From Thermoplasmata archaeon (GTDB lineage: Archaea > Thermoplasmatota > Thermoplasmata > Thermoplasmatales > Thermoplasmataceae), in contig JAJZZM010000012.1 of NCBI GenBank assembly GCA_021797555.1, forward strand, positions 5,775-69,774: DNA of 64,000 nt, written 5' to 3'. The number at the start of each line of letters is the position of its first letter. The stretch's first letter is position 1. A program made the position numbers and the translations under genes. Of the stretch, positions 61,220 through 64,000 are shown piece by piece. Under the pieces are notes generated by a model. It saw only the letters and a list, made by a program, of their open reading frames with translations, was not told where the DNA came from and made no database searches.

Positions 61220-61763
61220 TTCCGGAATATAAAATGTACATGGCAAATATAAATATTATTAATGCCGAAACAATTTTAATATATTTCCCATATTTATAGC
61301 CAAATCTATTAATTGCATAGGGAAATGAAAATATCCAGATTATTATTCCAGAAAATAAGCCTACTATAGAAAATATTGACAATTCCTTTAATAAAAAAAA
61401 TCCTACAGTAAGCCACCATAATATCTGAAATGGATTTGTTAATCCCATGGATAGGCCTATGAAATAATTTCCTTTTTTTGATTTTGATGGCATTTTTGAT
61501 TTTAATATTGCAATACCAAGATAAAGCATAAACAATCCACCAATTATATAAATAAATTTCAATATGCTTATATTGATATAAGCCCTTAAAAAATAGACTA
61601 TTAAAAAAAATGTAAAATCTGCACTCATTGCTCCAAAACCGACACTTGTACCATGTAATTTTGATTTTAAGGATTCATTTGCTATTATTGAATTCACTGC
61701 GCCCGGAGGACCTGCCAATGATAGCCCTAGAACTATGCCCAGTAAATAATAATATAATATCAC
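61203..61763 (-). CDS. LysE-family translocator
   Basis: LGLSLAGPPGAVNSIIANESLK; ~6 TM. Confidence 0.82.
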   Translation of the reverse strand: MILYYYLLGIVLGLSLAGPPGAVNSIIANESLKSKLHGTSVGFGAMSADFTFFLIVYFLRAYINISILKFIYIIGGLFMLYLGIAILKSKMPSKSKKGNYFIGLSMGLTNPFQILWWLTVGFFLLKELSIFSIVGLFSGIIIWIFSFPYAINRFGYKYGKYIKIVSALIIFIFAMYILYSGIIIFL

Positions 61764-61792
61764 TATAGTTTATATAATAAATATATTTTAAA

Positions 61793-62695
61793 TTATTTTA
61801 CTAATTTCATATTCCTTAAAACAATATATCCTGCTGCTATATCTTCTAGTCCAATTCCCATGGACTTAAAAACTGTTTTATCTGCATTGTATTTATCTTT
61901 ATTTATTATGAAATCCTTTAATTCTATTATTTTATTTTTATCTTTTATCTCAATTATTTCTGATGATTCCTTCATTGACTGTTCTAAATGCTCCGATATT
62001 ACAAGGTCTGAATTATCCAGTACATCGTTTGCAGCTTCCCTTCTTCCTATTAAATTTGACCCCACCAGATTTATATGGTAATGGTCTGGAAGCATTGAAT
62101 AATTAAATATAGGTTCATTAGAATTTGTTACTGATGTTATAACATCTGCTTCCTTTAATACCGATAAATCCTTTGCCGGCTTTATATTCAAATCAAATTT
62201 CTTTGAAAAATTCAATGCATGTCCATAATTTTTAGAATAAACATATACATTATTGAAATTATATATTGATGACATTGCCTTTAACTGTGTTTCTGCCTGG
62301 AATCCTGAACCTATCAATGCAAAGTTTATATCGTTTTTATTTATTAAAAGAGATGTAACCATTGCAGATAAAGCCCCTGTTCTGATCTGGCCAAGAGTAT
62401 TTGCATCAAATATGTATAATTTTTCAGGATTTGAAGTATCAAATATTATTACAATAAACCTTACTCCGTTTTTTGATGCAACATATGTTTTTAACCCTGC
62501 TATATTATATTTTTCATAGTATGCAGGCATTGTATTAAGTATCATATTATTTTTAAAAATTTTATCCCTTGCACTGGCATCTGATTTTTTATTCCCGTAG
62601 GAAATAAATGCATCTTTTAATTCGTCTATGCATTCATTCATATTTAGATATTTTTTTACATCCCCATCTGTGATATAATGAATCATAGTTAACAA
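61793..62695 (-). CDS. Ornithine cyclodeaminase/mu-crystallin family protein
   Basis: IGSGFQAETQLKAMSSI; OCD family pattern. Confidence 0.88.
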   Translation of the reverse strand: MLTMIHYITDGDVKKYLNMNECIDELKDAFISYGNKKSDASARDKIFKNNMILNTMPAYYEKYNIAGLKTYVASKNGVRFIVIIFDTSNPEKLYIFDANTLGQIRTGALSAMVTSLLINKNDINFALIGSGFQAETQLKAMSSIYNFNNVYVYSKNYGHALNFSKKFDLNIKPAKDLSVLKEADVITSVTNSNEPIFNYSMLPDHYHINLVGSNLIGRREAANDVLDNSDLVISEHLEQSMKESSEIIEIKDKNKIIELKDFIINKDKYNADKTVFKSMGIGLEDIAAGYIVLRNMKLVK

Positions 62696-62743
62696 TTAAT
62701 TTATCATTATTAAATTTTTATAGTTTGAACATATATTATAATA

Positions 62744-63409
62744 ATGATAAGAATAGGATTAATTGTACCTGCAAACAATGTTGCAATGGAATACGATTTA
62801 TATAAATTAGCACCTGAAGGTATAAGCTTTCATTCAACAAGGATGAAACCGTCCAAAGGCTGTGAGCCAAAATACCCGGGTCAATTTAAAAAGGAGTTAA
62901 AGGAAACATATAATTTATTAAAAAATATATCAGGCATAATAGTTTATGGCAGGACATATGGAACACATAAAAACATTGATATTATAAAAAATGTAATAAA
63001 TAAAAAATTAATAATACCGGAAATTGCAGTTATGGATTATTTAAATGATAATAATATAAATAAAATGTTTATAGGAACCCCATATATAAAAGAAAGAAGT
63101 ATTGAGGAATCGAAATATTTTATGGATAATAATTTTGATGTTACCGGTTATGATGGATTAAATAAGGTATACGGCCTTGACATATCAAATACAGAGGAAA
63201 ATGAAATAATGGATTTATTAAATAGGAATAATGATAAAATAAAAGATTCTAATGCAATATATTTGGCATGCACAGCACTGCCAACATATAATATTTTAAA
63301 TAAAATAAGATCAAAATATAATAAGAATGTTATATCAGAAAATTCTGCAATATTGTATGAAATATCAAAAATATTAAATTATAAATTTTTTATTCCGGGA
63401 ATAAATTAA
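62744..63409 (+). CDS. Maleate isomerase/Asp-Glu racemase-like protein
   Basis: GLIVPANNVAMEYDLYKLAPEGISFHSTRM; CTALPTYNIL with catalytic Cys. Confidence 0.8.
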   Translation: MIRIGLIVPANNVAMEYDLYKLAPEGISFHSTRMKPSKGCEPKYPGQFKKELKETYNLLKNISGIIVYGRTYGTHKNIDIIKNVINKKLIIPEIAVMDYLNDNNINKMFIGTPYIKERSIEESKYFMDNNFDVTGYDGLNKVYGLDISNTEENEIMDLLNRNNDKIKDSNAIYLACTALPTYNILNKIRSKYNKNVISENSAILYEISKILNYKFFIPGIN

Positions 63410-63816
63410 TTTAATCTAAATTTATAACCATATTCTATTACACCATTTGTCCCATCTTCCCTAATTTTTCTGAATACCATATGTACTTTTTTGCCTGTAT
63501 TCACTTCATCGGGGTCACAATCAACGATCTGTGCTGTTATTACTGGCCCCTCATCCAATTTTACTAAAGCAAGTGTATATGGAACCTGCCTTTTAAATGC
63601 CGGTGGTGCATCATGAACTGTTGTGTACGATAAAATTTCACCATTTCCTGAAAATTTTACCTTTTCCATTTTTCCTATTGATTCCCTGTGGCAATAAGGG
63701 CATATATCCCTTGGGGGGAAATACGATCTTCCACAGTTATTGCATTTAAATCCGATTAGATTATATCTATATTCGGTTTCTCTCCATATCCTTGATAATT
63801 CCGTCATTTTACTCAC
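63406..63816 (-). CDS. Zn-ribbon/OB-fold acyl-CoA-associated protein (DUF35)
   Basis: CNNCGRSYFPPRDICPYC...GNGEILSYTTVHDAPPAF. Confidence 0.92.
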   Translation of the reverse strand: MSKMTELSRIWRETEYRYNLIGFKCNNCGRSYFPPRDICPYCHRESIGKMEKVKFSGNGEILSYTTVHDAPPAFKRQVPYTLALVKLDEGPVITAQIVDCDPDEVNTGKKVHMVFRKIREDGTNGVIEYGYKFRLN

Positions 63817-64000
63817 CCAATATATGTACTATTGATGATGCACCGGTACCTGCCATATTATGCAACAGTGCATACCTTGCATTTTTTATCTGCCCTTCCC
63901 CGGCTTTTTCCATTAATTGCTTATATGCATCTACAACCTGTCCTATGCCCACAGCACCGTATGGATCACCCTTTGCCTTTAAGCCACCTGATGGATTTAC
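63809..64000 (-). CDS. Thiolase/acetyl-CoA acetyltransferase, C-terminus (partial)
   Basis: Minus-strand VNPSGGLKAKGDPYGAVGIGQVVDAYKQLMEKAGEGQIKNARYALLHNMAGTGASSIVHILGE*. Confidence 0.9.
   Translation of the reverse strand, partial: VNPSGGLKAKGDPYGAVGIGQVVDAYKQLMEKAGEGQIKNARYALLHNMAGTGASSIVHILGE

Overview
AT-rich archaeal chromosome segment. Gene content (alaS, P-stalk ribosomal proteins, EF-1A, EF-2, aIF2-alpha, Nop10, Dph2, RfcS, RpoL, MptE) and a 16S rRNA with no 23S behind it point to Thermoplasmatales (Picrophilus/Ferroplasma/Acidiplasma-like); this placement is inferred without a search. Most of the window is compact housekeeping sequence. Accessory or decaying regions are: a LigB-like dioxygenase pseudogene (29.6-30.3 kb); an IS graveyard with an IS110-family element and a structured 5' non-coding end (39.6-42.1 kb); a degraded acyl-CoA dehydrogenase duplicate sharing an identical 75-bp upstream region with the intact copy (49.1-51.7 kb); a TnpB remnant followed by a nuclease-helicase fusion gene (53.1-55.3 kb); and a run of toxin-antitoxin modules and a TrmB-like regulator, most of them broken. 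The last part of that run (about 56.38-59.47 kb) is bracketed by the 3' end of tRNA-Ala(CGC) and a degenerate copy of the same tRNA 3' end, which suggests a tRNA-targeted integrated island with no integrase left. Other notable items: a site-2-protease-like protein without its HExxH motif, an isocitrate-dehydrogenase-like protein without its metal-binding aspartates, an N-terminally extended Spt5, a tandem Cas4-like protein with no CRISPR nearby, and a perfect inverted repeat at the hsp20 promoter. No CRISPR array was seen.
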